64,000 bases of DNA from Agarivorans sp. TSD2052 (GTDB lineage Bacteria; Pseudomonadota; Gammaproteobacteria; Enterobacterales; Celerinatantimonadaceae). The position numbers were made by a program, and so were the translations under genes. This document shows, piece by piece, positions 35,730-45,368 of this stretch (position 1 is the stretch's first letter; each line of letters begins with the position of its first letter). The stretch is taken from contig NZ_CP096670.1 of assembly GCF_023238625.1 (NCBI RefSeq), forward strand, positions 1,043,501 through 1,107,500, written 5' to 3'. The notes under the pieces were generated by a model that saw only the letters and a list, made by a program, of their open reading frames with translations, made no database searches and was not told the origin of the DNA.

Positions 35730-37423
35730 AGGTGTGTCTCCTGAGGAATGGATATGATGACGCGAGTATATTGATTAAGTAAGCATTCAACTTTTAAGGC
35801 ATAAGCTGAGCCAAAGGCATTGCGTAAGCGAGTATCCACAATGTGCATGCCTAGCCCCTCGCTGGTGGCCTGTTCAGGCTTTTGGTATAAACCGGCATTG
35901 TCTTCTACAACAATTTGCTTCAAGCCCTCTTTAATACGGCTATAAATGGTTATTTCTCCTGTATCTAGCAGGTGAGACGTTCCGTGTTTAATGGCATTTT
36001 CTACTAAGGGTTGTAAGGTGAAAGTAGGTAGCTCTAAGTCAAAAAAATCTGCCGCAATATCTTGCTTTATGACCAAGCGGTCGGCGAAGCGAACCTGCTC
36101 TATGTGTAAGTAAGCATTTACATGTTCGAGTTCAACACTGACTAAGCTAGTTTGGCTATTTCGCTTTAAATTAATGCGCAAAAATAGGGCTAAATCGGCA
36201 ATGAGTTCTCGGGCTGAACCGGCATCTTTTTTTACTACTGCGCTAATCGTATTCAGCGCGTTAAACAGAAAGTGGGGGTTAATCTGAGCCCTAGCCAGCT
36301 TTAGCTCTGCTTCGGTAAGTAATTGCTGTTGTTGCTGAACGTGACTGTCTCGTAACTGCTCGGCGATAACTTTAGCGATGCCTTCGCCTAAGGCGCGATT
36401 AATGTGCAGAAATAAACGCCGTTTAGACTCATACAGTTTTACCGTGCCAATTACTTCATTGTCACTGCCGCGAATCGGCACCACTAAGGCTGAGCCTAAG
36501 GGGCATTTATCGCTAGAGCTGCATTGGTAAGGCTCTTCTACGCCATCAGCAAACACTACACGGTTTTCACTGATAGCCTGATAGGTTTGTTTTGATGAGA
36601 TGGGCCTACCGGCTTGATGATGGTCACTCCCCAAGCCTTTGTATGCCAATACTTCTTGGGTATTGGTAATTGCGACGGCTGAAACGCCCGTTTCCTCGTG
36701 GATAATATTGGCGATACGTACAGCGTCTTCTTGTTTAAAGCCTTGGTGAAAAACACCTACCATGCGCTGGGCTAAATTGAGCGCCTTAGCGGAAGAGTGG
36801 CTGCTAAATTTATCGTATAAACGACGACGGTCGCGAATCATCATCATGAACAACGCGGCGCCGACAGAATTTGCCAGTACCATCGGTAGAGCAATTTTTT
36901 CGACCAAGTCTAATGCTTGGTCAAAAGGTTTAGCTATCGCTAAGATGATTAGCATCTGCATGGTTTCGGCAAGCAAGGTAGCAATAAATGCAATGCTAGG
37001 TGAAAACAAGTGTTCGTTATGGTGACTGCGTCGGCGGATCCATAGGTGGAATAAGCCGCCTACTAAGCCTTCTAAAGTGGTGGATATTGCACAGGCTACA
37101 TCGGTAAACCCTCCCATCGAGTAACGGTGCATCCCTCCGGTAAAACCAACCAATACCCCCAACACCGGCCCCCCAAATATACCGCCAAGCACAGCCCCAA
37201 CTGCGCGGGTATTCGCGATAGCATCGTCTATGGCTAAACCAAAAAATGAGCCTAGGATACAAAAGCCTGAAAATAAACAATAAATGGTTAGGGTGTTGGG
37301 TAAGCGAGGCGATAAATTAGTGAGAGGTAAAAAAGCGGGAGTTTTACTCAGTAAATAAGCAATCACCAGAAAAACGCTCATCTGTTGAGCTAAAGACAAT
37401 AGTAAAGAAAAATCACTTATCAT
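35726..37423 (-). CDS. btsS: LytS-type sensor histidine kinase, BtsS-like
   Basis: A 565-residue membrane sensor kinase of the LytS/YehU group. The N-terminal 5TMR-LYT domain (about 10-195) has several membrane helices; a GAF domain follows (about 230-345, with the CSSSDKCPLGSALVVPI segment). The kinase core is the His_kinase type, with the phosphorylated histidine in INPHFLFNALNTISAVVKKD and an ATP-binding lobe containing LVENAIKHG and EGLGMHIVDTRL. In E. coli the homologue BtsS binds pyruvate with high affinity. The downstream gene btsR overlaps by 4 bp. That this kinase also senses pyruvate is inference from the family and the linked transporter. Confidence 0.88.
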   Translation of the reverse strand: MISDFSLLLSLAQQMSVFLVIAYLLSKTPAFLPLTNLSPRLPNTLTIYCLFSGFCILGSFFGLAIDDAIANTRAVGAVLGGIFGGPVLGVLVGFTGGMHRYSMGGFTDVACAISTTLEGLVGGLFHLWIRRRSHHNEHLFSPSIAFIATLLAETMQMLIILAIAKPFDQALDLVEKIALPMVLANSVGAALFMMMIRDRRRLYDKFSSHSSAKALNLAQRMVGVFHQGFKQEDAVRIANIIHEETGVSAVAITNTQEVLAYKGLGSDHHQAGRPISSKQTYQAISENRVVFADGVEEPYQCSSSDKCPLGSALVVPIRGSDNEVIGTVKLYESKRRLFLHINRALGEGIAKVIAEQLRDSHVQQQQQLLTEAELKLARAQINPHFLFNALNTISAVVKKDAGSARELIADLALFLRINLKRNSQTSLVSVELEHVNAYLHIEQVRFADRLVIKQDIAADFFDLELPTFTLQPLVENAIKHGTSHLLDTGEITIYSRIKEGLKQIVVEDNAGLYQKPEQATSEGLGMHIVDTRLRNAFGSAYALKVECLLNQYTRVIISIPQETHL

Positions 37424-37671
37424 CAGCTATTAAAGCCTCGCAAGTTGGCGACATGATATCTGGTTTTCGATGATGTTAGCCGGATATTAGCATACAGTTT
37501 ACGCCAACTAATAGGACTTACCAAACGAAGGAATAAAGCTTGTAACAAGCTGGTAACGCTTGTCTGCTTGCAAATGGCGTTAGCGCTGGTATTGTGATGG
37601 GTTTCTATAATAATTAATCCCTTAAGGGAATGGAAAGTGTGGTGAAAAACACCACCGGAGTAAAAGAGCAA

Positions 37672-38745
37672 ATGCAAAAAGATCCAATTAACGATATTCA
37701 TATCTCGTCAGAACAAGTTCTAATCACCCCTGAGCAATTACGTGAAAAACTTCCCGCTTCAGACGACGCGCTGGAGTTTGTACTTAAATCACGTAAAACC
37801 ATTGCAGACATTTGTCATCATCGTGATTCGCGCTTACTGGTTATTACAGGCCCTTGTTCAATCCACGATTTGGAACAAGCGAAAGAGTACGCCACGCGAC
37901 TAAAAAAACTTCACGACCAATATAGCGATCGCTTGTTTATTGTAATGCGTGTTTACTTCGAAAAACCTCGTACAACCGTCGGTTGGAAAGGTTTTATTAA
38001 TGATCCGCACATGGATAACTCATTTGACGTAGAGACGGGCTTACATAACGCTCGTGAATTACTTACCTGGACCGCTGAATTAGGTTTACCGGTAGCCACT
38101 GAAGCACTAGACCCAATTAGCCCACAGTACTTATCAGAATTGTTCTCTTGGGCAGCGATTGGTGCGCGTACTACTGAATCACAGACTCACCGTGAAATGG
38201 CCAGTGGTTTGTCTATGCCTGTTGGTTTTAAAAATGGTACTGACGGTAATTTGGGTACGGCTATTAATGCGATGCAGTCTGCTGCCCATTCACACCGTTT
38301 CATGGGGATTAATCAACAAGGTCAAGTTTCTTTGTTGCAAACCCAAGGCAACCCTGACGGCCACGTGATTTTACGTGGTGGTAAACAGCCTAACTACGAT
38401 TCAGTAAACGTAGCTTTGGCCGAACAGGCAATGCAAAAAGCCGGTCTAGAGCCGAAGTTAGTGGTTGACTGTAGTCATGCTAACTCAAGCAAAAACCATG
38501 AACTTCAGCCGCTGGTTGCCGCTAACGTGATTAATCAAATTGAAGAAGGCAATAAATCAATTATTGGTTTAATGTTAGAAAGTAACTTGGAAGCAGGTAA
38601 TCAGCCAAGTGAAGCTCCTAAATCAGATCTTAAATACGGCGTATCTGTGACTGATGCCTGTATTGATTGGACATCTACTGCGACGCTACTTGATAAGATG
38701 TTTAACGATCTTGGTGATAGCTTAGCTAAACGCTTGGCAGAATAA
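37672..38745 (+). CDS. aroF: 3-deoxy-7-phosphoheptulonate synthase (AroF type)
   Basis: A 357-residue class I DAHP synthase, the first enzyme of the shikimate pathway, joining phosphoenolpyruvate and erythrose-4-phosphate. The start [20 protein letters not shown] aligns with E. coli AroF (MQKDALN...), so the ATG at 37672 is preferred over the upstream ATG at 37630; GGAG precedes it. Hallmarks include [30 protein letters not shown] and [13 protein letters not shown]. The closeness to AroF and the tyrA gene 13 bp downstream suggest the tyrosine-sensitive isozyme. No convincing TyrR box was seen upstream. Confidence 0.94.
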   Translation: MQKDPINDIHISSEQVLITPEQLREKLPASDDALEFVLKSRKTIADICHHRDSRLLVITGPCSIHDLEQAKEYATRLKKLHDQYSDRLFIVMRVYFEKPRTTVGWKGFINDPHMDNSFDVETGLHNARELLTWTAELGLPVATEALDPISPQYLSELFSWAAIGARTTESQTHREMASGLSMPVGFKNGTDGNLGTAINAMQSAAHSHRFMGINQQGQVSLLQTQGNPDGHVILRGGKQPNYDSVNVALAEQAMQKAGLEPKLVVDCSHANSSKNHELQPLVAANVINQIEEGNKSIIGLMLESNLEAGNQPSEAPKSDLKYGVSVTDACIDWTSTATLLDKMFNDLGDSLAKRLAE

Positions 38746-38758
38746 TAACGGAAGCAAC

Positions 38759-39883
38759 ATGGTTCAAGCTCTTAATCTCTTGCGTGACCAAATCGATGAA
38801 GTGGATCAGCAACTTCTTGATTTGCTACAACAACGTATTCAGCTAGTACACAAAGTTGGCGAAGTAAAAACGCAACATGGTTTGCCTATTTATGCCCCTG
38901 ACCGCGAAGCTGCAATGTTGGCTAAACGTCGCGCCGAAGCTGAAAATAAAGGTGTTCCGCCAGCACTGATTGAAGATGTGTTACGCAGAGTGATGCGTGA
39001 ATCTTATACCAGTGAAAAAGACAGTGGCTTTAAAACTATAAAGCCAGAACTGGGCAATATTGTAGTGATAGGCGGGCGTGGCCAACTGGGCCGTTTATTT
39101 GTGCAAATGTTTAGCTTGTCGGGTTACCAAGTCGATGTTTTAGGCAAAGAAGATTGGGACAAAGCCCCTGAGTTGTTTGCGAACGCAGGCTTGGTGCTGG
39201 TATCGGTGCCGATTAACCTCACCGAACAAGTTATTACGCAGCTAGATCACTTACCTGAAAATTGTGTGTTGGCTGATATTACCAGTATTAAAGCTGCACC
39301 CTTGAGTAAGATGCTAGAAGTGCATAAAGGTCCTGTGGTGGGGTTGCATCCGATGTTTGGCCCTGATGTTCCCAGCCTGGCGAAACAAGTGATTGTTTAT
39401 GCTGATGGCCGCGGCAGTGAACAGTATCAATGGTTACTGCAGCAAATGGGGATTTGGGGAGCACGTTTACATTCAGTTGAAGCTGAAAGCCATGATAAAG
39501 CGATGACTTTGATTCAGTCTTTGCGTCACTTTACCTCGTTTGCCTATGGTATGCATTTAGCGCAAGAAGATGCAGACTTAAAGCTGTTGCTTAACCTAAG
39601 CTCGCCAATCTATCGTTTGGAATTAGCCATGGTGGGGCGTTTGTTTGCTCAATCGCCGGATTTGTATGCTGATATTATTATGGCTTCAGATCAAAGCACC
39701 GCCATGATCAAGCGCTATCACCAACACTTTGGCGAATTGGTTACACTGATCGAGAATAAAGACCGTGCTGGATTTATTGAATCTTTTGAGCGAGTCAGTG
39801 ACTGGTTTGGAGATTACTCGCAAGAGTTCTTAGAAGAAAGCCGTAGTTTGCTGCAACAAGCCAACGATAGTCGACGCACCTAG
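38759..39883 (+). CDS. tyrA: Bifunctional chorismate mutase / prephenate dehydrogenase
   Basis: A 374-residue bifunctional enzyme of tyrosine synthesis. The N-terminal chorismate mutase (1-90) has [19 protein letters not shown] and VRGEVKTQ-like residues, with the active-site Arg and Lys of the AroQ class. The dehydrogenase domain begins with the NAD-binding [18 protein letters not shown], then [15 protein letters not shown] (catalytic His) and [17 protein letters not shown]. It follows aroF by 13 bp, the classic aroF-tyrA operon, and is followed by a strong terminator. Length agrees with E. coli TyrA (373). Confidence 0.96.
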   Translation: MVQALNLLRDQIDEVDQQLLDLLQQRIQLVHKVGEVKTQHGLPIYAPDREAAMLAKRRAEAENKGVPPALIEDVLRRVMRESYTSEKDSGFKTIKPELGNIVVIGGRGQLGRLFVQMFSLSGYQVDVLGKEDWDKAPELFANAGLVLVSVPINLTEQVITQLDHLPENCVLADITSIKAAPLSKMLEVHKGPVVGLHPMFGPDVPSLAKQVIVYADGRGSEQYQWLLQQMGIWGARLHSVEAESHDKAMTLIQSLRHFTSFAYGMHLAQEDADLKLLLNLSSPIYRLELAMVGRLFAQSPDLYADIIMASDQSTAMIKRYHQHFGELVTLIENKDRAGFIESFERVSDWFGDYSQEFLEESRSLLQQANDSRRT

Positions 39884-39902
39884 CGTAGTACTATCTACTA
39901 TC

Positions 39903-39932
39903 AAAAAAGCCAGTCATTTGATTGGCTTTTTT
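39903..39932 (+). terminator. Terminator of the aroF-tyrA operon
   Basis: AAAAAAGCCA / TGGCTTTTTT with an inner TCA/TGA pair, ending in a T run (39903-39932). The symmetry of A and T tracts allows it to serve also the convergent gene ending at 39943. Confidence 0.92.
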
Positions 39933-39942
39933 ATTGGCTAAT

Positions 39943-40371
39943 TTAGGATGATTTGGCTGACTCTAGTGTTGGCTTATATACCGCTATTTGTTGTTGTAAC
40001 CATTCGAGGGCTGCTTCGCGTTCAATAAATATTTCTACGGTCTCTCCAGCGCGGACATAAATCTGACTTAAGTGCCATTTGGCTAACTCTGGCACGCTGG
40101 CATGGGTCAGTATCAACGCGGTGGCTACTCGGCCACGTTGTTTTTCAAGCTTTAGCCACTCTATCAGTTGGTCTGCAGCATCTTCAGTATAAAAGGCGTC
40201 ACCATGAAAGGTCGCTAACACCGCCCATGGTGAATCGAGCAGTTGATTTATAAGCGGAGCGGCGGCGTCGCCGCTTTGTTCCATTTGTTGGAGGTTCCAA
40301 GGGCCTGTTCCTTCTAGCTCCATGATTTGACCGTTCAATGCGAACTCAATAGTGCCGTGTGCTTCTCGCAA
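39943..40371 (-). CDS. Conserved hypothetical protein, STAS/SpoIIAA-like fold possible
   Basis: A 142-residue soluble acidic protein without signal peptide or membrane segment. The alternation of strands and helices (GTIEFALNGQIMELEGTGPW, WAVLATFHGDAFYTEDAADQ, VATALILTHASVPELAKW, VEIFIEREAALEWLQQQ) suggests an alpha/beta fold, perhaps a SpoIIAA-like STAS domain; that is a shape argument, not a match. Start is a TTG at 40371, well supported by AGGAGA about six bases upstream. It is convergent with tyrA, so it is a single-gene unit on the minus strand. Function not recognised. Confidence 0.72.
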   Translation of the reverse strand: MREAHGTIEFALNGQIMELEGTGPWNLQQMEQSGDAAAPLINQLLDSPWAVLATFHGDAFYTEDAADQLIEWLKLEKQRGRVATALILTHASVPELAKWHLSQIYVRAGETVEIFIEREAALEWLQQQIAVYKPTLESAKSS

Positions 40372-40533
40372 TGCTGTCTCCTGAAAAACTCATCAATCAG
40401 AATATCTTTTTGTTTACTCTTTCAAGTTAACGCGAGATCTTTAGTTCGGCAAGTTTCAAGTGACAATTTCGACTAAATTGAGCACCAATATTTAGATTAA
40501 GGCGTAATCGTCATTGTGAAGTGAGGCCCTTTC

Positions 40534-41760
40534 TCAAGGCACGGTGAAAAGATTGTTGTATTGCTGAGCAGAACCTTTGAGCAATAGTAAATTCGTTTGG
40601 TTTTTATAGAGGTGATTATTGCTAATTTCAATGGATGTCGCTTCAGCAAAATCTACTAAAATACCTGCGCGTTTGTTGGCATGAATGTGGTTATCAAAAA
40701 TACGTATGTCGCTGACTAAACCGCTACCTTTGGGATGTTGATAAATTAAAATGCCGTCTTCGTCCGTATCATAAAATTGGTTGTTGTAGATGTGTATATC
40801 GCTTATAGAGCCGTCACCCTCAGTCATCAACGCCATGGCGCCAGCTCCTTCAAATATGCGCTCACCCGTTTGTTTATCGAAGGCTTCGCGAATGTTATAT
40901 ACCTGATTGTCATGAATGAGGATGTTCTTAACAAAGGGCGGAGTGAAGCCCAATAAGCCGCCAGCGTCTAAATAAATACCACGACGATGTAAGTTATAAA
41001 TATGGTTGTGATGAATGCTGCCATCTTTAACCCCTTCTTTTAAATCGATGCCTTCGCCGCCAACACGAGGATTACCACCATCAAAAACGTGGTTATTTCT
41101 AATTTCAAATTGGTGCACGCCGTTGGCGATGGTGATAGCTTCGTTATAACCGTTACTTGTGTGCCCATCGCTTCCGACACAAGCTTGCTGGATAAGATTT
41201 CCTTCAATCAGCAGGTGGCTTAAGTTTTGATAGTTGTGAGGGTTTTGTTGCCAAGCAACCCCCCATACTGCAATGCCCGACTGAACCGTTTGAAAGGTAT
41301 GGTTATTACGAAGAGTGATATGACTAACTGGTTTGCTGGCTGAGCCTTCAATGTAAATACCGTTAAACGCCTGGCGAATGGTAAAACCTTGAATCGTAAT
41401 ATGGCTTTGCTGTTTAACCGAGAAGCCTGCGCCCACCAATACGGTATTGGCCCGCTCTCCCGGTAAACTGCTCATTACTATCGGCTGGTTGGGCTGTCCA
41501 GATTGATTAACTTGCAGTGGTTTATCTAACTGATACGTTCCGGGTTTTACCCATAAATGATCGCCAGCCTTTAGCTGCTCAATAGCAAATTGTAGCTGAG
41601 TCCAGGGGCGCTCTTGGCTGCCTGTTGCTTCACTAAACGGTAACTGATTATCACTGGTGTTATCGACGTAATAATCGGCGGCAAAGATGCTAGTGTGATG
41701 CATCATCAAAACAAAGGCATAAAATGGCAAAACAAGTTGTTTAGATAAACATGCAAGCAT
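40534..41760 (-). CDS. Secreted right-handed parallel beta-helix protein
   Basis: A 408-residue exported protein with a signal peptide (about 27 residues, ends SIFA). It starts with a DUF1565-like part (YYVDNTSDNQLPFSEATGSQ, then PWTQLQFAIEQLKAGDHLWV, followed by KPGTYQL), followed by a series of about 22-residue parallel beta-helix coils with repeated NN and DN turns (ITLRNNHTF, FEIRNNHVF, IHHNHIYNL, IHIYNNQFY, IRIFDNHIH, IEISNNHLY). The fold is that of pectate-lyase-like or polysaccharide-processing proteins. No catalytic motif is assigned, so polysaccharide lyase, hydrolase or adhesin are all possible. It is monocistronic. Confidence 0.85.
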   Translation of the reverse strand: MLACLSKQLVLPFYAFVLMMHHTSIFAADYYVDNTSDNQLPFSEATGSQERPWTQLQFAIEQLKAGDHLWVKPGTYQLDKPLQVNQSGQPNQPIVMSSLPGERANTVLVGAGFSVKQQSHITIQGFTIRQAFNGIYIEGSASKPVSHITLRNNHTFQTVQSGIAVWGVAWQQNPHNYQNLSHLLIEGNLIQQACVGSDGHTSNGYNEAITIANGVHQFEIRNNHVFDGGNPRVGGEGIDLKEGVKDGSIHHNHIYNLHRRGIYLDAGGLLGFTPPFVKNILIHDNQVYNIREAFDKQTGERIFEGAGAMALMTEGDGSISDIHIYNNQFYDTDEDGILIYQHPKGSGLVSDIRIFDNHIHANKRAGILVDFAEATSIEISNNHLYKNQTNLLLLKGSAQQYNNLFTVP

Positions 41761-42075
41761 AGTGCTAAAGAGATCTGCTTAAGTAATTGCTGGCGAGTAG
41801 TTTAACTGAAAGTGAAAATATTCAGCTGCTTAGCATTATAGGTTTGAGAGGCTTAACACAGTATAAGAACGTGGCTTGGTGTGAGAGGTAATAGCGGTCA
41901 GCGTTTTGTGAATAGCTATTTATAGGCTGCAATTTGCTACAACGGTGAAGGTTTAATCCAATCAATATAAAAAAAGTCGCTTATTTCGTGTATTCCTTGT
42001 CACAAGCTATGTTTATTCGAGGCTATATTGGTTAAAATTGCGCGTTTTTGGTACATCAACGCAGGTTTTTACACG
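41761..42075. other. Intergenic region of about 315 bp before prfB
   Basis: Separates the divergent beta-helix gene and prfB and must contain both promoters. No convincing -35/-10 pair with a normal spacer, operator or small gene was found; AT-rich stretches near 41970-42060 are the likely prfB promoter zone. Confidence 0.4.
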
Positions 42076-43174
42076 ATGTTTGAAATTAATTCGGTTAACA
42101 ATTCTCTAGCTGATATTAAAGAGCGCACCCAAGTGCTCCGGGGGTATCTTTGACTACGATGCAAAAGCAGAGCAGTTAGAAGAAGTTAGTCGTGAATTAG
42201 AGCAACCAGAAATTTGGAACGATCCTGCACGGGCTCAAGCCCTAGGTAAAGAGCGCTCGGCCTTAGAGTTGGTGGTGAATACCATTGATAACCTCACTCA
42301 AGGCATTGAAGATGTGGCTGGATTGGTTGAGCTGGCGGTTGAAGAAGAAGATGAAGAAACCTTTAACGAAGCACAAGCTGAAGCCGAAGAGCTGCTTAAG
42401 CAATTAGAAAAGTTAGAGTTTCGCCGTATGTTTGCAGGCGAAATGGACGAAAGCGATTGCTATATTGATATCCAATCTGGCTCTGGTGGTACAGAAGCGC
42501 AAGATTGGGCCAACATGATGTTACGCATGTACTTGCGTTGGTGTGAAGCGCATCAGTTCAAAGCTGAGCTGGTGGAAGTGTCTGATGGTGATGTTGCCGG
42601 TATTAAAGGCGCCACCATTAAAGTTAGCGGCGAGTATGCTTATGGCTGGTTACGCACCGAAACTGGGGTGCATCGCTTGGTACGTAAATCGCCCTTTGAT
42701 TCAAGCGGGCGTCGCCATACGTCGTTTGCCTCTGCATTTATCTATCCAGAAATAGATGACAGCATTGAGGTTGACATTGACCCAGGTGATTTACGCATTG
42801 ACGTTTATCGCGCCTCGGGAGCGGGTGGTCAGCACGTAAACAAAACAGAGTCGGCAGTACGAATTACTCACTTGCCGACCAACACAGTTGTACAGTGTCA
42901 AAGTGGCCGTTCGCAACACAAGAATAAAGATGAAGCAATGAAGCAACTCAAAGCTAAGTTGTTTGAATTAGAGTTACAAAAACAAAATGCCGAGAAAAAA
43001 GTGGCAGAAGACAACAAGTCAGATATTGGCTGGGGCAGTCAAATTCGCTCTTATGTGTTAGATGATTCACGAATTAAAGACCTTCGCACCGGAATTGAGA
43101 ACCGTAATACTCAAGCCGTGCTAGATGGTGATTTAGATAAATTTATAGAAGCTAGCCTTAAATCAGGGCTGTAA
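42076..43174 (+). CDS. prfB: Peptide chain release factor 2, with programmed +1 frameshift
   Basis: RF2, which ends translation at UGA and UAA. The gene starts with the ATG at 42076 and reads 25 codons to an in-frame TGA at 42151, where +1 slippage on CTTTGA continues in the second frame from GAC at 42152. The total is 365 residues, the same as E. coli RF2. Landmarks are the SPF tripeptide (stop-codon recognition) in [14 protein letters not shown] and the GGQ motif in [17 protein letters not shown]. The two frames are not a mutation: this is the standard autoregulatory system. lysS follows 16 bp later, the usual prfB-lysS operon. Confidence 0.97.
42138..42155 (+). promoter_or_regulatory. RF2 programmed frameshift site
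   Basis: GGGGGTATCTTTGAC around 42140-42154: a Shine-Dalgarno-like G-rich element three bases before the slippery CTT codon, then the in-frame TGA followed by C. Low RF2 lets the ribosome slip +1 into the long frame, giving autoregulation. It matches the conserved element of prfB in most bacteria. Confidence 0.95.
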
Positions 43175-43190
43175 CGAGCAAGGTTTTCAC

Positions 43191-44696
43191 ATGTCGGAAC
43201 AAACAGAACAAAGTCTGGAACAAGCAGCACAAGAAGAAAATAAACTGATCGCAGAGCGTCGCGCTAAGTTAGACAAAATTCGCGAAACTTGCTCGGCCAA
43301 CGGCCACCCTAATGACTTTAAACGTGAGCACCTAGCTGACGATTTACAGCAACAATTTGGAGAGCAGTCTAAAGAAGATTTGGAAGCAGCAGGCAATATT
43401 GCGGCGATAGCTGGCCGTATTATGGCCAAGCGTGGTCCATTCTTGGTGATTCAAGATGTTTCTGGTCGTATCCAAGCTTATGCGCCTAAACAAGTGCAGA
43501 AAGATCTTAAAGAGATCGGCGGCTTAGACATTGGTGACATTATTGGTGTTAAAGGTGCGTTGCATAAATCAGGTAAGGGTGACCTCTACGTGAATATGGA
43601 CGAATACACATTGCTGACTAAAGCATTGCGTCCTTTGCCAGAAAAATTCCACGGTTTAACTGACCAAGAACAACGTTACCGCCAGCGTTATGTTGACCTG
43701 ATCATGAACCAAGATTCGCGTACTACTTTTATGATCCGCTCTAAGATCATTAATGCTATTCGCCAGTTCATGACCCAACGTGACTTTATGGAAGTTGAAA
43801 CGCCAATGATGCAGGTGATTCCTGGTGGTGCTGCAGCGCGTCCATTTGTTACGCATCATAACGCCTTAGACCAAGAAATGTTCTTGCGTATTGCCCCTGA
43901 ACTTTATTTGAAGCGTTTGGTAGTAGGTGGTTTTGAGCGAGTATTCGAAATTAACCGTAACTTCCGTAACGAAGGTTTATCGCCACGCCATAACCCTGAG
44001 TTCACTATGATGGAATTCTACATGGCTTACGCCAACTTCGAAGACCTCATGGATTTAACTGAAGAAATGCTACGCACCGTTACTCAAGAAGTATTGGGAA
44101 GCAGCGTAGTGGCTTATGGTGACGAACAGTTTGATTTTGGTCGTACTTACCAGCGTATTCCAATGAAACAGTCTGTTTTAGACTACAACGCGGATGTAAC
44201 CGCTGAGCAACTAGAATCGCTGGAAGCTGCCAGTGCAGTAGCCAAAAAGCTGGGCATTGAAGTACAAGCAAGCTGGGGTCTTGGTAAAGTGATTACCGAA
44301 ATCTTTGAAGAGACGGTTGAACATCGTTTAATTCAGCCTACCTTCATTACCGAATACCCTGCAGAAGTCTCACCATTGGCTCGTCGTAACGATAATGACC
44401 CATTCATTACCGACCGTTTCGAGTTCTTCGTTGGTGGCCGTGAAATCGCTAACGGTTTCTCAGAGTTAAATGACGCGCAAGATCAAGACCAGCGCTTTAA
44501 AGACCAAGTCTCTCAAAAAGATGCGGGTGATGACGAAGCAATGTTCTACGATGCAGACTATATTACTGCTCTAGAGCACGGCTTAGCGCCAACCGCTGGG
44601 CAAGGTATCGGTATCGACCGCTTAGTGATGTTATTTACCGATAGCCACACTATTCGTGACGTAATTTTATTCCCAGCGATGCGCCCACAAGCCTAG
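43191..44696 (+). CDS. lysS: Lysyl-tRNA synthetase
   Basis: A 501-residue class IIb lysyl-tRNA synthetase. The N-terminal OB-fold anticodon-binding domain (about 60-150) contains [18 protein letters not shown]. Catalytic class II motifs are motif 1 near [20 protein letters not shown], motif 2 [20 protein letters not shown], and motif 3 [18 protein letters not shown]. The lysine-site block [18 protein letters not shown] is also present. Length is normal (E. coli LysS 505). It is co-transcribed with prfB and ends in a strong terminator. Confidence 0.97.
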   Translation: MSEQTEQSLEQAAQEENKLIAERRAKLDKIRETCSANGHPNDFKREHLADDLQQQFGEQSKEDLEAAGNIAAIAGRIMAKRGPFLVIQDVSGRIQAYAPKQVQKDLKEIGGLDIGDIIGVKGALHKSGKGDLYVNMDEYTLLTKALRPLPEKFHGLTDQEQRYRQRYVDLIMNQDSRTTFMIRSKIINAIRQFMTQRDFMEVETPMMQVIPGGAAARPFVTHHNALDQEMFLRIAPELYLKRLVVGGFERVFEINRNFRNEGLSPRHNPEFTMMEFYMAYANFEDLMDLTEEMLRTVTQEVLGSSVVAYGDEQFDFGRTYQRIPMKQSVLDYNADVTAEQLESLEAASAVAKKLGIEVQASWGLGKVITEIFEETVEHRLIQPTFITEYPAEVSPLARRNDNDPFITDRFEFFVGGREIANGFSELNDAQDQDQRFKDQVSQKDAGDDEAMFYDADYITALEHGLAPTAGQGIGIDRLVMLFTDSHTIRDVILFPAMRPQA

Positions 44697-44715
44697 TCGC
44701 TGAAAAAAAATGGTT

Positions 44716-44753
44716 AAAGCCATGCACTTTTTTAAGTGTGTGGCTTTTTTTTT
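44716..44753 (+). terminator. Terminator of the prfB-lysS operon
   Basis: AAAGCCATGCACTT pairs with AAGTGTGTGGCTTT (one mismatch), followed by a run of T at 44744-44753. It is a strong intrinsic terminator. Confidence 0.92.
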
Positions 44754-44809
44754 ACCTTTTTTGGTTATAGTAGCAGCTATTATAATTGCAACGGCTTTGG
44801 AGAAGGATA

Positions 44810-45265
44810 ATGAAAATGCTAGTGTGGGGATTAGTCATCGTATTGTTGGTGGTGCCGGGGGCTATGGTATATAAAAACCTCAATACCCCTGATAACTTAG
44901 GCTTACAAAATGGCCGCTTAGCACCGTTAGCAAGCTCGCCAAATGGTGTATCAAGTTTTGCTGAAGAAGCGGACAAAAAAGTAGCCGCCCTGCCATTTAA
45001 AGCAGATTTAAAAGCCACTCAGTTAGCAGCGCTTCGCGCCTTTGCACATATGCCAAATAACAAAGTTATTTCCCGCAATGGTGAGTATGTTCATGTGGTT
45101 TTTTTCAGCCCAACCGTGGGGTATCGTGATGACGTTGAACTCCTTTTTGATGAAGCTAATCAGCAGCTGCACTTTCGCTCTCAATCACGCGTCGGCTACT
45201 CAGACATGGGTATAAATAAGCAGCGATATCAAGAGTTTGTTAAATTGTATAACGAAGCGGATTAA
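44810..45265 (+). CDS. DUF1499 family exported or membrane-anchored protein
   Basis: A 151-residue DUF1499 protein. A hydrophobic N-terminus (MLVWGLVIVLLVVPGAMVY) acts as signal peptide or anchor. The family pattern is seen in LGLQNGRLAPLASSPNGVSS, then DVELLFDEANQQLHFRSQSR with the conserved RSxSRxGYSDxG continuation (VGYSDMGINKQRY). No activity is known for the family. The upstream frame opens at a CTG/ATG-poor stretch, but the ATG at 44810 has GAAGGA five bases before it and starts the hydrophobic region, so it is used. Confidence 0.87.
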   Translation: MKMLVWGLVIVLLVVPGAMVYKNLNTPDNLGLQNGRLAPLASSPNGVSSFAEEADKKVAALPFKADLKATQLAALRAFAHMPNNKVISRNGEYVHVVFFSPTVGYRDDVELLFDEANQQLHFRSQSRVGYSDMGINKQRYQEFVKLYNEAD

Positions 45266-45279
45266 TTCGAAAAAGCGTG

Positions 45280-45310
45280 AGCTAAGTTGCAGTTAGCGCA
45301 GCTTAGCTTT
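45280..45310 (+). terminator. Probable terminator after the DUF1499 gene
   Basis: AGCTAAG-T-TGC / GCA-G-CTTAGCT (45280-45308), 7 nt in the loop, followed by only a short T stretch. Position fits termination of the gene ending at 45265. Confidence 0.6.
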
Positions 45311-45368
45311 ACCTAGCGCGTTTTATTGTCTTAGCTTACAGTTATCCAGTGCTTGATTTGGTGAAGCT

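Noticed and set aside
37597-37617. Short frame MGFYNN, with Phe and Tyr codons, just before aroF, as a possible attenuation leader peptide
   Set aside because: Only six codons with one Phe and one Tyr, and no terminator hairpin with a T tract follows before aroF. Chance is the better explanation.
37423-37701. 92-residue minus-strand frame overlapping the start of aroF
   Set aside because: It overlaps the aroF start and the promoter region, has no recognisable protein features, and is a shadow of the other strand.
42076-42153. prfB as a pseudogene or sequencing error because of the TGA at codon 26
   Set aside because: The TGA is in the conserved RF2 frameshift context and the total length is exactly the normal 365 residues.
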